Shown piece by piece: positions 11,797 to 23,488 of a DNA stretch of 64,000 nt (its first letter is position 1; the number at the start of each line of letters is the position of its first letter). The notes under the pieces are model-generated. The model was not told where the DNA came from and ran no database searches. It worked only from the letters and a program-made list of their open reading frames with translations. Origin of the DNA: Zelopaecilomyces penicillatus. Lineage: Eukaryota; Ascomycota; Sordariomycetes; Hypocreales; Pseudodiploosporaceae. The stretch lies in the NCBI GenBank assembly GCA_005765155.1, contig VCCP01000002.1:5208001-5272000 (forward strand), given 5' to 3'. The position numbers were made by a program, and so were the translations under genes.

Positions 11797-12798
11797 ATGC
11801 AGCCTCAAGAGCCTACCGTCTCGCCAGGGACACCCATGCCAAAAGGATACGCGTTTCTGAGGAAGGGAAATCCGTATTTGACAGCACTCTGCCGTCGCAA
11901 AACCCACGAAGCAAAGAAGACGCTCTATGTTGTCGTGGAAAGGTCCAAGCCACAGGGACTGCGTGCACCGAAATGGATACTCAGCGAGGTGTTTGCTGAA
12001 GAACGGACAACCAGATTGAAAAGGCAAAATGCTGTTGAGAGACGTGACGATGCCACAAAGGATACATTTGCGGCGAGCATCTACAGCTTATTTCCAAAGA
12101 TTCCAGAAGAAGATATCGCTAAGATTCTCAAAAGAGCCCTACAGAAAAGAAGCGGAAGGGTTGGACGGACTGGGAAGTTGGAAGTTGACGAAAAGGCACG
12201 CCTCGCGGTTGCAGCACATGTTCGACACTCTCACACAGACTATGACAAGATCTTGGTGAGACGTCCAAATGATAGGGCGGGGGCGAGACGAGCTGTCCAT
12301 AAGCAGATGTTGCTCGTCATGGCCGAATGGCGTGGCTCAGAGAATACTGGCAAGTTGGCAAGGGCGGGGAAGACTAAAGGAAAAATGGCCACCAAGGGTG
12401 TCACTGCATCTTCTGCGGAATCAAGAAATTCGAGACGACGCTCTCTGCCTGTGGACACTGGGAAACTTGCAACAGCGAGAGAAAGTTGTGTGCTGCCAGA
12501 GCGAACCAAAAGTTTCAAGCATCCCCGGCTACCAACTCGCCAGAAGAAAGAACCGCAATCAGTTACAGTTGATCTCACTCTTGACGATAGCGACTCCGAG
12601 AATGGAAATGCAGATTTTGTGGAAAAGGAGAGTGAGAGCTCCTCTGAGGATGAAGATGTGTTGACTGATGAAGAGGACAACGATGAAGGGGACGAGGGGG
12701 AGGATGTGGAGGAAGAAGCTGTGATGACTGATGATGATGAAGACAGCGAGGAAGACAGCGAGTTTGACATGGACAGTGACTGGCTGTCCGAATCATGA
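11797..12798 (+). CDS. DUF2293-type protein with acidic C-terminal tail
   Basis: A single exon of 333 aa. Residues about 99-180 form a domain I recognise as DUF2293. It starts FPKIPEEDIAKILKRAL, continues through SGRVGRTGKLEVDEKARLAV and AAHVRHSHTDYDKIL, and ends MAEWRG. The domain is found in fungi and some bacteria and has no established function that I know. The N-terminus (YAFLRKGNPYLTALCRRKTH) is also conserved-looking. After a basic linker of about 80 residues the last 70 residues are very rich in Asp, Glu and Ser, which is typical of nuclear or histone-binding proteins; nuclear location is inferred only from that. Confidence 0.87.
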   Translation: MQPQEPTVSPGTPMPKGYAFLRKGNPYLTALCRRKTHEAKKTLYVVVERSKPQGLRAPKWILSEVFAEERTTRLKRQNAVERRDDATKDTFAASIYSLFPKIPEEDIAKILKRALQKRSGRVGRTGKLEVDEKARLAVAAHVRHSHTDYDKILVRRPNDRAGARRAVHKQMLLVMAEWRGSENTGKLARAGKTKGKMATKGVTASSAESRNSRRRSLPVDTGKLATARESCVLPERTKSFKHPRLPTRQKKEPQSVTVDLTLDDSDSENGNADFVEKESESSSEDEDVLTDEEDNDEGDEGEDVEEEAVMTDDDEDSEEDSEFDMDSDWLSES

Positions 12799-13647
12799 GC
12801 AAGATTGTATATGACTTGAATTATCTGGTATTGGTCACTTCGAGGCATGTACGAGTTTAGAGGCAGACATCTTGTTTTATTTTGGCTACTATGCTATCAG
12901 TGTTGCATACAATCACATCTGAGCCTGTTTCAGTCAGTGTCTTCAGCTACGGCTTGGTGCGATCGCCAAATTCATGTACGTTACAAACTCATGATCCAGC
13001 GGAGAGAAAGACGGTGAGTTGCTGCTGCTTGCATCCATCTGTCCACCCCTTGCATATGGTATGGCAACAAAGACATCCGAGCTCTGTTGTCATGGTGTCC
13101 AAAGCAATGAAGCCGGAGATGATTGTGCTGTGCAAGTGTTTTTGTTGTTTGGAGTTTGCTGGCCATAAGGTTGTAGGCTGCAATTGAAGGCCATCAAGCC
13201 CCCACGTGATAAGTCAACCACGCTGGAAGCTAGGAAGCGTGCCGTCACCCCTGACAAGGATCCAAGTGCACTGTCCCGTCCTCCCGCAATTTGTACATGA
13301 GATGAGAGCCACTGGGCCTGGAGCATTTGTTTTGTCGTTTGCTTGATGATTTCTCTCTCCTTTTTGCTGCTGCTAAATCCTCAATTTTTTTTGCCGTGGA
13401 CGGTTGTTGCTTCCAGTGTTTGCTCCTCACCCATTGTCGTATTGCATTGACCCACGATTGCTTGTCCTCGCATTCACATGCGCAACGCTGGACCCTGTCC
13501 AAGCTCCTTTCTTAGCTGGAGCTGACCCGATCTTCGAAACTCACCCCAGTCCGCCGCCATCCACCAACTGGCGCGGCACGTCCCGACTCCCGTGCGCCTG
13601 TATTCCAGTGCGTGTTGCATCGGACTGCATGCTTCGTTGATTTCGAG
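12799..13647. other. Intergenic and leader of the LRR gene
   Basis: T- and CT-rich sequence at about 13320-13420 and 13500-13600 looks like a fungal promoter and leader. No gene is supportable. Confidence 0.5.
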
Positions 13648-16600
13648 ATGGATGCTTCACAGGACCGCGCGAGTGGCATCCCCCGCCTGTCTCGATTGCC
13701 TCGTCCTGCCTCCAGCATTCCCAAACCGACACCAGTCAGCAATACCGCAACCTCAATTCGACCAAAGGCGTCCAGGGACAGTCTCAATGCACCAGGGGCT
13801 GATTCACGGGCGTTGCAGAACCCCAAATTACGGGCATCATCTTCGCGTGGCCAGCTGCGTCCCAGCGATGGCCCAACTACGCCACTTCGAACCTCTGTAT
13901 CTAGGGATCAATTGCGTCCCGGTGTAGCTCGAGCATCTTCAGTATCGGTAAAAACACAGCCAGCTGCGGCGACATCTATAACGCGAGCGGTGTCCACCTC
14001 TCAGCGACGAGCAAGTGGAATAGCAGAGAAGCCATGGGCACAGAACTCAGCGCGAAGAGTGAGCTTGCGACCGGGGGAGTTTGGCAGGCAACAAACGGAG
14101 CGGACAACAACACCTTCAGGGGATGCCCCTGAATCTATCCGGAGCACGACTTCCAACCAACCCCCCAAAAATGGACATGGGTTGAATTCTGGAGATTCAC
14201 TCAATAGCGGGTATAACCCAAAGGATACTGTCAAACCCCAACCGAAGAAGTCTAGACCTTCACTGTCCGACCGCACCATGGATACGCTGTTCCAAATACC
14301 ATCATCTCCTGCGCTGAAAAAGAAGTCCTCAGCCTTTTTTGACCAAGCGAGGCCGGGTTCACGAGGGGGGAATGGCAACTCGCGACCTGGGTCTAGTCAC
14401 TACTCAGATGGGTCTGGGAAGCAATCATCAGGGCCAGCAAGTCGACGAGGCTCCAGTGTTGGAGTAGAAGAAATGGTGAACCCCAGTGTTCGAAGCTCGA
14501 GCAATATGTTCAAGAGACCGCTTTCAATAATCCATGGCACACCCGAGCAGGAAATGCCAGACATGAGCATAACAAAGTCCCTTAGAACGCCAGGCCGAAC
14601 TTCTTTATCAACAGCATCCGGTTTAGCATCGCCTAGTTTACCATCATTGCCAAATTCTCGAAGCCCCAGTCCTGAGAAAAGGCCACTAGGTAGGATGCCG
14701 ATTAAACCCAGCTCCAGTACAATATCAGCCCGGTCCGTCAAGCAGAGAGGACCCGTCAATGGTCTTTTAAAAAAGCCCTCCATCCAAGCTTTGGCAGGGT
14801 CTGCTAGCCAACTTGAGCCTCCGAGCCCGACAACTGTCTGGGATGGTTCAATCCGGCCATTGTCTCCGCCTCGGATTCCTGATTCAGAGGAAGCCCCTAT
14901 CTCGTCGGCTCGCAAATCCTCAACCGCACTGCGCGACCAAATTGCGAAGGCCAAAGCTGCGAAGCGAGCAGCTATGCGACAGGCTTCTGAAAGCAAACTG
15001 CAATCTCCAGATTCAGAGGTCCCCATAGTCCCATCCGACGATGGATTCGACTTTGGTGTGGCACAAGACAATCCTTTCAACATGAGCAGAGACGGAGACG
15101 CCAGCGGCAAAGTCCTGAAACAACGTGTGGGTGTGGCTAGAACCTCTGGTCGGCTGAATATTGCGGCTCTGGGGCTGAAGGAGATTCCATCTGAAGTGAT
15201 GAAGATGTACGACTTTGAGAGTCTTGGCGCATATGATGGAAGCTGGGCCGAGAGCGTAGATTTGACTAGGCTTATTGTCGCAGACAATGCACTAGAGACC
15301 TTGAGCGATGAAGTATTTCCTGATTATAACCCAGAGGACGTGAATGAGGATGATGAGCCTAAAGGGGGGATTTTTGGAGCGTTGGAAGTCGCTGATTTGC
15401 ACGGTAATCTTTTGACTGGGCTGCCTGTCGGGTTTCGTCGCCTCTCCATGTTGACAACTCTCAACCTGGTACGTATATGCCTTCCCCATGAATACAGACA
15501 ATGACATGTCACTCACATACCACAGTCATCCAATCACCTCGACAATGACAGCCTTGAGGTTTTGGTACAGATGACAGCCCTCCGGGATCTCAAACTGGCA
15601 AACAACCGACTTGCTGGACCACTGAATGCAAGTGTGTCTAATCTCACAGCGTTGGAGCTACTTGACATTCATGGCAATAAAGTGACCGCTCTACCACCTA
15701 ATCTAGAAAACATATCACGTCTTCGGATACTCAATTTGAGTGACAACAACATCGAGTCACTTCCCTTCGACAGCCTTTCCAAGCTGCCATTGGTAGAGCT
15801 AGATGCGAAGAGAAACAAGCTTTCGGGTACTCTTATTGAAGCGCCGATTGACTCCCTTTCATTGTTACAAACACTGGATATTTCCACAAATCAATTAGCC
15901 CGAATTGTGCCTTCTGGTGCCAGCATCAGTCTTCCTGTTGTACACACCATCTCGTTGTCGATGAATAGGCTGCAGGAGCTTCCAGATATGACGACGTGGA
16001 CGAACCTCTTGACGCTTACCGCAGATTCGAACAAAATTCCAAGTCTTCCTACTAGCTTTACAACTCTTGAGAAACTGCGACACGCCGATTTTACGGGTAA
16101 CGACATTCGAGTTGTCCCGCCCGAGGTAGCTCGGATGGACAGCTTGACATTGATTCGACTCACCGGGAACCCGTTACGAGATAAGAAATTTGCCTCAGCA
16201 TCGACTGAAGAAATCAAAGAGGTTCTTGCTGGGAGACTCGAGCCATCTCCGTCCTATTCGGACTCTACTGGCCAGTCAAACACGACTGGTTTGAACAGCC
16301 AAACGTCCAGCATGGGCATGAAGCACAGCCACGTCTCTGGCGTTGGTTGTGATGATGATGGCCGGTCAGAGGACAACTTTGCAACACCACCAACATCAGC
16401 ACCAAACACACCATCGAGGTCGCGCTCACACACTCTGTCCAACCAAGTATGGCTAGTCAAGCCAGGGGGTTTACTTGACCGATCGCGAACGGAGTCTTCG
16501 ACTCTGAATCCTACATTATGTTCCGAGCTTGTTTTAACGAGTCAGGTCAAACAGGCTCAACTGCACCATAATCTTTTTGCTACCTTCCCCAGCTCCTTGA

Positions 16601-17148
16601 GCTTCTTCGCCGAGACACTTACTTCCTTGGCGCTCGGTCACAATCAGTTGGTGGGAGAAACATACTTGGTAGAAGAGCTGAGACTTCCCGCCTTGAGAGA
16701 ACTGAACTTGGCTTCAAACCAAATCACAAGCCTGGGCCCCTTGACAAGATTTCTTCATGCACCTTGCCTGGAAAAGATTGACATATCCCTGAATCGCTTG
16801 AGCGCCATTGCACCCGGTCTGAAGCAGGCTTTCCCCACCATGAGCGTGCTTCTCGCGCCTAACAATCACTTGATGGAGCTTGATCCCGCGTCGGTCAAAG
16901 GCCTCAAGATTGTGGATGTATCAAGCAATAACATTGCCCAGTTGGATCCCCGAATAGGTCTTCTGGGTGGTCAGAACGGCCTTGAACGACTCGAGGTCTC
17001 AGGCAACCGATTCAAAGTGCCAAGGTGGAACATTTTGGAACAGGGCACAGCAGCAACTTTGAGATGGTTGCGAGGTCGGGTGCCTGAGGCTGACATGGCC
17101 ATATGGAGAAAAGAAAATGGTGAAGATGAGTCCGACGACCTCGATTGA
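13648..17148 (+). CDS. Large leucine-rich-repeat protein (LRRC40-like)
   Basis: Two exons: 13648-15468 and 15526-17148. The 57-nt intron (donor GTACGT, acceptor CCACAG) splits an LRR exactly after LNL, and the join restores LNLSSNHL; total 1147 aa. I start at MDASQDRASGIPRLSRLPRP; an upstream in-frame ATG at 13612 adds 12 residues. The first 470 or so residues are Ser/Pro/Arg-rich and probably disordered, with many SP and TP sites. Canonical LRRs of the type LxxLxLxxNxLxxLP begin near residue 510. They continue to about 760, are interrupted by a Ser/Thr-rich linker of about 90 residues, then resume to the end. A helical segment near residue 430 (LRDQIAKAKAAKRAAMRQ) may be a coiled coil. Such proteins are scaffolds in polarity or signalling pathways; the specific role here is unknown. 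Confidence 0.9.
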
Positions 17149-17786
17149 GGTGATATGTTCAATCATGTTGAAGTATTAAATGGCGCATTGTCATGGATGG
17201 TATGAGTATGGATATGGTTTCAATGCAGGACTGTAATGATATTGAATCCTCTTGATAGACAACATGAGAGCGCACCGCGAGTTTGCGTTCGGGGGCGCCA
17301 TGGATTAGGTGGAGTTGAAAGCATAGATACCAAGTATAGATGGCAAGGCGCATACACAGATAGTATTATACATAATTACCGTTGTTCATTAGGCTTGTAC
17401 GAGATGGTAATTGGATGTCGACCACGCATCTTTGGAAGAGAAGGAAGGAACGTATAATGAAGGACGAAACAGCACTCTTTGGTTGACTATTTCGCACATC
17501 TGTTCCATGTTACCGAGGCAGTCGGCGGTGAGGAATTACTGTTGGCACTTTCAGAAGCTATCTGTGAGTCGGGAAGGTGAGTTCCATGGACAAGTCAAGA
17601 CTATCTCATCAATAGGTGGAGGCTTAATCCATCCTCGTCCACATTGTTTGCACCATCCGCATTACCATCATCATCAGGATCTTCTGTTTCTATATCTATG
17701 CAGTGACTATCCCCAACCACGAACAACTATTACTCGAGCCACATCTATCTTGATACATCAACGCGAATTTTTACTCTCGTCAGGAA
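17149..17786. other. Intergenic, no gene seen
   Basis: This is the 3' flank of the LRR gene and the promoter of the small membrane-protein gene. The 100 nt before 17787 are pyrimidine-rich. Confidence 0.5.
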
Positions 17787-18302
17787 ATGGCGCACGTTTC
17801 AGGCCACTTGATGCAACCAACGCCATCCCCAAACATACTCGAGACTGTTGACCATCTCACAATGCTACGTAGGCGTCTATTACCATCCCGGGATGAGAAC
17901 AGCATGTACAGCAGCGATTTTGACACCACTTCTCCTGCTAAGAGCATGCCCATCGACCAGATAGAGGATCCTCCCACGCCGTACGACTACAGCCACATCA
18001 TCAAGGTGCTCATACCCGTCTCGATAGTTGGTTGGATACTGTTTGGCATCATATGCATCCTGTGCATCAACGGCAAGGGAAGAGCTGGGTACTGGGTTCC
18101 CGAATGGTACTTGGACTCTGCAGGCGCGCGGCGAGACAAGATAGGCGTGGTGCTCTGGTGGGCAGGTGTCATTCTACTTTGGCCTGGTATTCTGCCGGCG
18201 TTGGCAATCAGCAAGACTACAGCCAAGATTGGGAAGAAGCTGGCGGAGCGACGGGAGAGGGCGAAGGGAAAGACTGAGGCTAGGGTTGAGGATTGGGTGT
18301 GA
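17787..18302 (+). CDS. Small two-helix membrane protein, unknown function
   Basis: A single exon of 171 aa. Residues 1-70 are polar. A first strongly hydrophobic segment (KVLIPVSIVGWILFGIICIL) is followed by a short loop containing GYWVPEWYLDSAGARRDK, then a second hydrophobic segment (GVVLWWAGVILLWPGILPAL). The tail is basic (KKLAERRERAKGKTEAR). By the positive-inside rule the C-terminus probably faces the cytosol, which would place both termini there. I do not recognise the family. The clean two-helix pattern and the charged tail support real coding sequence. Confidence 0.75.
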   Translation: MAHVSGHLMQPTPSPNILETVDHLTMLRRRLLPSRDENSMYSSDFDTTSPAKSMPIDQIEDPPTPYDYSHIIKVLIPVSIVGWILFGIICILCINGKGRAGYWVPEWYLDSAGARRDKIGVVLWWAGVILLWPGILPALAISKTTAKIGKKLAERRERAKGKTEARVEDWV

Positions 18303-20085
18303 CGGCTGGGTTCTTTCTACAGAATCTAACGGGTATAGGACACGGGGATTCTGTTAAGGAATATGTATTACACGCATGGAACTATTGGGTTGCAGGTTAT
18401 GAGTGAGTGGTATTATTGAAGATGGTGATGGGAGTAACAGGAGGTACAGGAGTTTGGCAGTGGCAAGTTGATTGACAATCTCCGCCTTGGTCATTGGAGA
18501 TGACTTTTTTGTTGGATGGATAGAAGTACTTGAACAATGCATATGGACATATTTCGTGATAATCGGGGTCAACAGCAATTGTGCAAGCAGAAGACTGATG
18601 GCAAAGTCGTTCGTTGTGTAAGTCGAAGCAAGCATCCGCCACTGTAGGCTGTAGCGGCATACACTGTGTCGTCTTTGACAAGTAAACGCAATGCATTCAG
18701 CGAGCATGAATCTCACGGTCTATGATTCTCTCATTACAATATTTTCATTCCAAACATTGACCTACAAGTTTTTCTTCTATAATTGGCCTCTGATAAGGCT
18801 TTCGCTTTGCAGTCCCCGCCGTGTTATTCCATCCATTGTGTGCGCTGGCAGTATGCCCTGACCCCCCGCTGTCCCAAGCGTCCCAGGCACAGATACGTAG
18901 CGCAGGTCCAGTGGATGCTGGGCTATATTTACAGTGGAGATTGGGGGGGGGGGGGGGGGGGGGGGCGAAATTCCTGCATTGATGCCGACTGCAGCAACTC
19001 TATATCAATCCTTCGAATGGGTGTGATTGCTGTTATGAACAGCAGCAGTGGCATTGCTTTTTATGATGGCTCAAGTCTTGTGCGTCACTGGTGGTGCGTC
19101 TGACGGAATTGACTTCATTCCACAAGTACCGGTAGGTATTCAAGTAGGTATCCAATCCATCATCACAGCTCTGATTCGGCAAGATATTATGTGGTAATTA
19201 GCTATAATAAATGTTTCCTCGCGCTTTGACGTATAATGCAAACATTTATGATGAGGTTGCTTCTTATTCTGTTTTATGTATGTTCAAGTCTTCTTACAGC
19301 GCTTTTCAGTGGATGCTTTCCCCCCCACTACAGAGTGCAGGTGCTGGAGATTACAGGCCCCCCTGACCGGAAACGGCTTAGATTCCCCGCAATAAAGGGC
19401 TCACATTGGCTGCAAAGGGTCTAGACCGGGCTCTCGGTACGGGCCAGCCTCTCCTAATTAAGTTTTCTTTTTATACCGATTTTTTCATAACTCCCCTTGG
19501 CGTGCTTCCCCAGCAACGGCATCTGGACGAAGCGCTGAGGTCGAATCGTCAAGCCTCAACGCAGCCTCACGGGTCCAGCCTCCAGCCTCCACACACGACG
19601 CACGTCCAGCCCAGAAGCTGCTGCTCCCCGCTTGTCTGCGCTTATCTTACGACCTACCTAGGTTTATCTGACTGACCTCGCGAAGCCCCCTTTTTCCTTC
19701 TTCTTCCTCGTCGCTCTCCCGTTTTTGAAACATTGACGCTACGAAACATCCATTACGGCACTGTACGAGCGAGCACAAAAAAAGTGCAGACAACTCTTTC
19801 GTTCGAGCGATCATCTGCCCCCCCGTGCATTCGAGCAGCGGCATCCAATCGAAATCCTTGCTGGCAAGGGAGACAGCAGGGCAGCGACACTTTCGGGGGA
19901 CGAAGAGAGGTGCATCGCAGAGCCAATCGCAAAGCCCACACATCCGTCCGTTCACCCTTCACTGCTGGACTGTGGTGAGCTGCGCGTCCTGGCTTTGAGG
20001 CATTACACACTCGGGGTCTCTCCCCGTCATCACCTACCACTACATTACTGTCACGGTCACTGCCTCCCGCTACTCTCTGTTTACC
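18303..20085. other. Intergenic with poly-G run and long leader of the coiled-coil gene
   Basis: Contains a 23-nt poly-G tract (18943-18965). From about 19440 the sequence becomes CT-rich and leader-like up to the ATG at 20086. No other gene is supportable. Confidence 0.5.
18943..18965 (+). repeat. Poly-G homopolymer, 23 nt
   Basis: An uninterrupted G run in intergenic DNA. Exact length is uncertain in any assembly because homopolymers are error-prone. Confidence 0.85.
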
Positions 20086-21828
20086 ATGGCGTCGGATCTG
20101 GAAGTTGAGGTTCCTCGCCTTAATGGCATTATGGCAGATGACCTCGCTGCCGATTCTCACCAGCCCTCCACCCCTCAGGAGACCGGCCCGCCCGCCTCAT
20201 CGCAGATGACACTCCCGTCCACCGAGATTCCTGGGTCTCCCATGGACCTGAACCAATCCTTCAAAACAGAAGTCAACGATGATCGACCAGCAATCACGGT
20301 GATTCCGTCGTCACTCACACCACCTCCCTCGACCCAGGTGACGGCACACAATAGCCACTTGAAGCGTAGCTACTCCAACTCTCAGCAATCTGCCCTTTTC
20401 TCACCGCCGGCGACGATCCTAAATACTCTCCGCGATCGAGACATTGGCTCCGACTATGTGCCACCGGCTGCTCAGCAGGTTCTCGAGGCTTCTACGGATG
20501 AGCTTCGTACCATGTTGCAGACTAGCATTGCTGAGCAGCAAAAGCTGAAGATGGAAGCTGCACACCATAAGCTGCAATACAACCTCCTTAGCTTGCAGGC
20601 GGACGAGGACTCCAAGCGTGCTGTTGTGGAGCATGATATGGTTCGCCGTGAGGTGGATGCGCTTCGCAAGGCCGAGCATTCCCGTCAGGCAAAGCGAGAG
20701 CTTAGCACTACGTCAGATTCGATCCAGTCAAAATATCTACATCTGAAGATGCAATACGAGGCGGCAATGGAAGAGAATGAGGCCCTACGCTGCCGCGTTC
20801 GAGTGGCCAAGAAGGTTATACAACAAAAGGAGGAAGAGACCATTAGCATGACAGAGGAACGCGAAATGCTTCTTAACCGGATACGCGAGAATCGTGAGCA
20901 TTTCCACATGCTCTGCAGTCCCGGTGGCATATTCCACGGAGCCTTGACGCCAAAGCCGACAAATTTGTCAACGCCTCAGCAGCTACGAGCAACTCCCCGG
21001 CAAGCATCCAAGGCTCTGCGCCGGGATGAGCAGGATGGCCGCGAGCACGGGCTCTCTGCTCTCTTGGAAGCAATGAGCCAGAGCCAAGACAACAGCAACA
21101 ACAGTGCGCCGACGACACCACTGGTACCACACCGAGCCGTGCCTCGGCAGATACGTCGACATAACCGTAACGCACAGTCCATGTCTTCACTGCCCACTAC
21201 ACCTCTGAACAGGCCACGGGGAGAGCTTGCTGGATTGCTGCCATCGGTTGATCTGGTGGCCCAGACGGAGCCTCGAAATCGACACACACAAAGCCAGTTC
21301 ATCCCAACAACACCACCCGCCAAGCGTAGTCGACAACGAAAAAGTCGCGAGAGCACCATATCTGCAGATGACAATGAAGAGTTAGCCCGACAAGCTCTGG
21401 AGTCTGTTAGAGCAGCACACCCACATGGATCCCAGGCATCCGTATCTTCGAGAACAGAACGATCGCGGCGAAGCGCTGGCAAGGATGGAGAAGAAGAAGA
21501 GGAGGAGGAGGAAGTGTTTGACAGCCAAGCAAGCCAAGCGGCTGTGGAAATGCTGCGTCGACATCCTGGCAAAAGCTTTGACGTGGCGGACTCGACAGCA
21601 GCTCGAGAGACTTCACTGCCACCGCTGGAGAAGTCTGCAGTACTGCATGCAAAGCTGTTGGCCAAAGCAAAGGGTGCGATGGACAAGCGCAAGTTCAGCG
21701 GTAGCACCAGCACCAGTACCACCGAAGCACCAAAACGTGACCAAGGCAGTCCAGTGAAGAAGGCCAGGGGTGGTAGTTCGCAGGTGGAGAATCCAAAAGT
21801 TGGGCTGGGCATTCAGTACGGACAATGA
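20086..21828 (+). CDS. Coiled-coil protein rich in SP/TP sites, unknown function
   Basis: A single exon of 580 aa with a strong start context (ACCATGGCG). Residues 1-115 are Pro/Ser/Thr-rich. About 125-270 is a long heptad-like helical region (LRTMLQTSIAEQQKLKME through KVIQQKEEETISMTEERE), so a coiled coil. Residues 270-450 carry many TTPP or TTPL-type motifs that could be proline-directed kinase sites. An acidic EEEEEEE stretch lies near 470, and basic PVKKARG near the end could be a nuclear signal. This layout resembles cell-cycle or spindle-pole and septum proteins; that is speculation from composition. I do not recognise a family. The long open frame on the opposite strand is a shadow. 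Confidence 0.85.
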   Translation: MASDLEVEVPRLNGIMADDLAADSHQPSTPQETGPPASSQMTLPSTEIPGSPMDLNQSFKTEVNDDRPAITVIPSSLTPPPSTQVTAHNSHLKRSYSNSQQSALFSPPATILNTLRDRDIGSDYVPPAAQQVLEASTDELRTMLQTSIAEQQKLKMEAAHHKLQYNLLSLQADEDSKRAVVEHDMVRREVDALRKAEHSRQAKRELSTTSDSIQSKYLHLKMQYEAAMEENEALRCRVRVAKKVIQQKEEETISMTEEREMLLNRIRENREHFHMLCSPGGIFHGALTPKPTNLSTPQQLRATPRQASKALRRDEQDGREHGLSALLEAMSQSQDNSNNSAPTTPLVPHRAVPRQIRRHNRNAQSMSSLPTTPLNRPRGELAGLLPSVDLVAQTEPRNRHTQSQFIPTTPPAKRSRQRKSRESTISADDNEELARQALESVRAAHPHGSQASVSSRTERSRRSAGKDGEEEEEEEEVFDSQASQAAVEMLRRHPGKSFDVADSTAARETSLPPLEKSAVLHAKLLAKAKGAMDKRKFSGSTSTSTTEAPKRDQGSPVKKARGGSSQVENPKVGLGIQYGQ

Positions 21829-22345
21829 TGGGGAAATCTCAGACATCTTAAGTGGGACAAGGTTCAAAAGACTGTAAACATCAAACTTGCATAATTTATG
21901 ACAGCACTAAGGCTGTGGCATTGTGGTTGCGATTATACTACGAAGGATAATGACGACTTTCTTGTGGAATTTTCTCTTCAATTGGGGGGAAGGATAGGGA
22001 GGCCGAACGGGAAGCACAGGAGTTTGTATATGTTTATGTGGGCACGACAAATTTGCAACAGCATGGAGATGGCATTGTATGACTTGGTAGCAGGAACGGA
22101 CGGCATTTGCTGGAAATGAAGGGAAAGCTTGAAACTATATAGTCCTAGGTGTAAGCATGTGGCATGCTGGCCTTGTATGGAAGCTGTCAACAGAGCAAGC
22201 ATTCCTACATGGGTAACTTGACCAAGAATTGTATGTAACGCAATATATGACGCTTGCTACAAAGTACCTAAACAAGAAAAAAAGAGACTTTTAATAATGT
22301 ATAGTCCCAGAAAAAAACTTTGCATACAATTCATGATCATAGCCC
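21829..22345. other. Convergent intergenic region
   Basis: 3' flanks of the coiled-coil gene and the REI1-type gene. Nothing else is seen. Confidence 0.5.
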
Positions 22346-23488
22346 CTAACCCCAAGGACCTCTGAACCGCTTCGACGTATCTGCTCTAAAGTGCGCCGTC
22401 AGTGTGATATTGTTCGCCTTTTCCAGCCTGAGCTGGGCATGAGTTTCTTCCCGTCTTGACTGGTCGATGTGTCTCGCACTGGTGGCAAGCAGAGAGCGTA
22501 CTTGGTGATCAGGTAGATGGGCAAGACTTTGCTGGTCGCCTACGGTCAGCCGTGATAGCTGAGTGCATAAAGATGACGATGAAGGTGAAGATGAGGATGG
22601 TGCTGCTAGAGGATCTGAGTGATTATCATCTTGCGCTCCTGATGGTGTTGTTGAAGTTGATGGTGAGCTTGTAGATTCTTCTAGACGTCGTCGTTCTACA
22701 GATTGGCGGGATGTTTTCCACGCGGCTGGCCGAGTTAGGTGTGTGTTTGTACGATGGCTGAGAAGTCTGCCGGAGGGTAGTCGTAGCGAATCTTCATCAG
22801 CGTGAAACTCTAGAGCAGCAGGAATGTTGTAGAACTCGGCGATGTCTGAGGCGATATTGAATCGGCAGTGGCCCTTGGCTATCATGTGGTGCTGGATAGC
22901 TTCGACGGAACTGCGGCGCACGGCGCATAGAATGCATTCTTTGTAGCCGTGAATGACTAGGTGTAAGTATGCGACGAGGGTCTCAAGGTCGACGGTTAGA
23001 GAGTCTTGGTAGGGGATAACGAAACTGTGTGTTTTGGCCATGTGTGCGAGGGTATCGTCAAAGGAGGTGTGTTGCGCGCTGCAGAAGAGACACTGTTCAG
23101 GGTGGAACTCGGGCTCTTTGGGGAGCTCTGTAATATCATCGTGTTCAGATGTTTCATCGTCAGATGCTTCATCGTGTACTAGATATGTATTATGCGTGTT
23201 GCTTGCTGCCTTTGCAGTAATACTTTCTGGGTTTGGTGACCCCGAGGGTGGCGGTAATACAACGCTCCCGGGTTCTGCAACCCGCACACGGAGATTGTAG
23301 ACGCTGCCAGGGGAAATAAATGTTAATATTTTTTTGTCAAATCGCCCAAGTTCCCCTGGTAACTTTTTCATGTTCAGAAATCATGGGAAAGCTTACTGCC
23401 AATCGCTCTTTGCGTGCTGTCGCCACATCTCTGGGCTGGATAGTGGTACGTCACATAACCTGCATAAGGAGGGCGATTTGTCCTCCAT
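22346..23488 (-). CDS. REI1/ZNF622-type C2H2 zinc-finger protein
   Basis: Two exons: 23488-23397 and 23303-22346 (donor GTAAGC, acceptor GGCAG), 349 aa. The join restores the first finger, Cys-x2-Cys (CRLC) then H-x5-H ending SDWHVYNLRVRV, the typical REI1 N-terminal finger. Further fingers follow: CLFCSAQHTSFDDTLAHM with the following KTHSFVIP, a middle segment DLETLVAYLHLVIHGYKECI, then CILC with IQHHMIAKGHCRF. REI1 family members work in late cytoplasmic maturation of 60S ribosomal subunits, recycling export factors. Here the C-terminal third is Ser-rich, then a helix, and ends FRGPWG. It is shorter than yeast REI1 (about 393 aa), so it could be a divergent paralogue rather than the main REI1. 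Confidence 0.85.

Noticed and set aside
12240..12848. Ser-rich frame antisense to the DUF2293 gene
   Set aside because: Poly-Ser comes from the acidic tail codons read backwards.
14400..15287. 295-codon frame antisense to the LRR gene
   Set aside because: Reverse-complement shadow; no own motif or promoter.
20976..21812. 278-codon frame antisense to the coiled-coil protein
   Set aside because: Shadow of the real gene; Ser/Leu/Arg-rich composition expected from the reverse complement.
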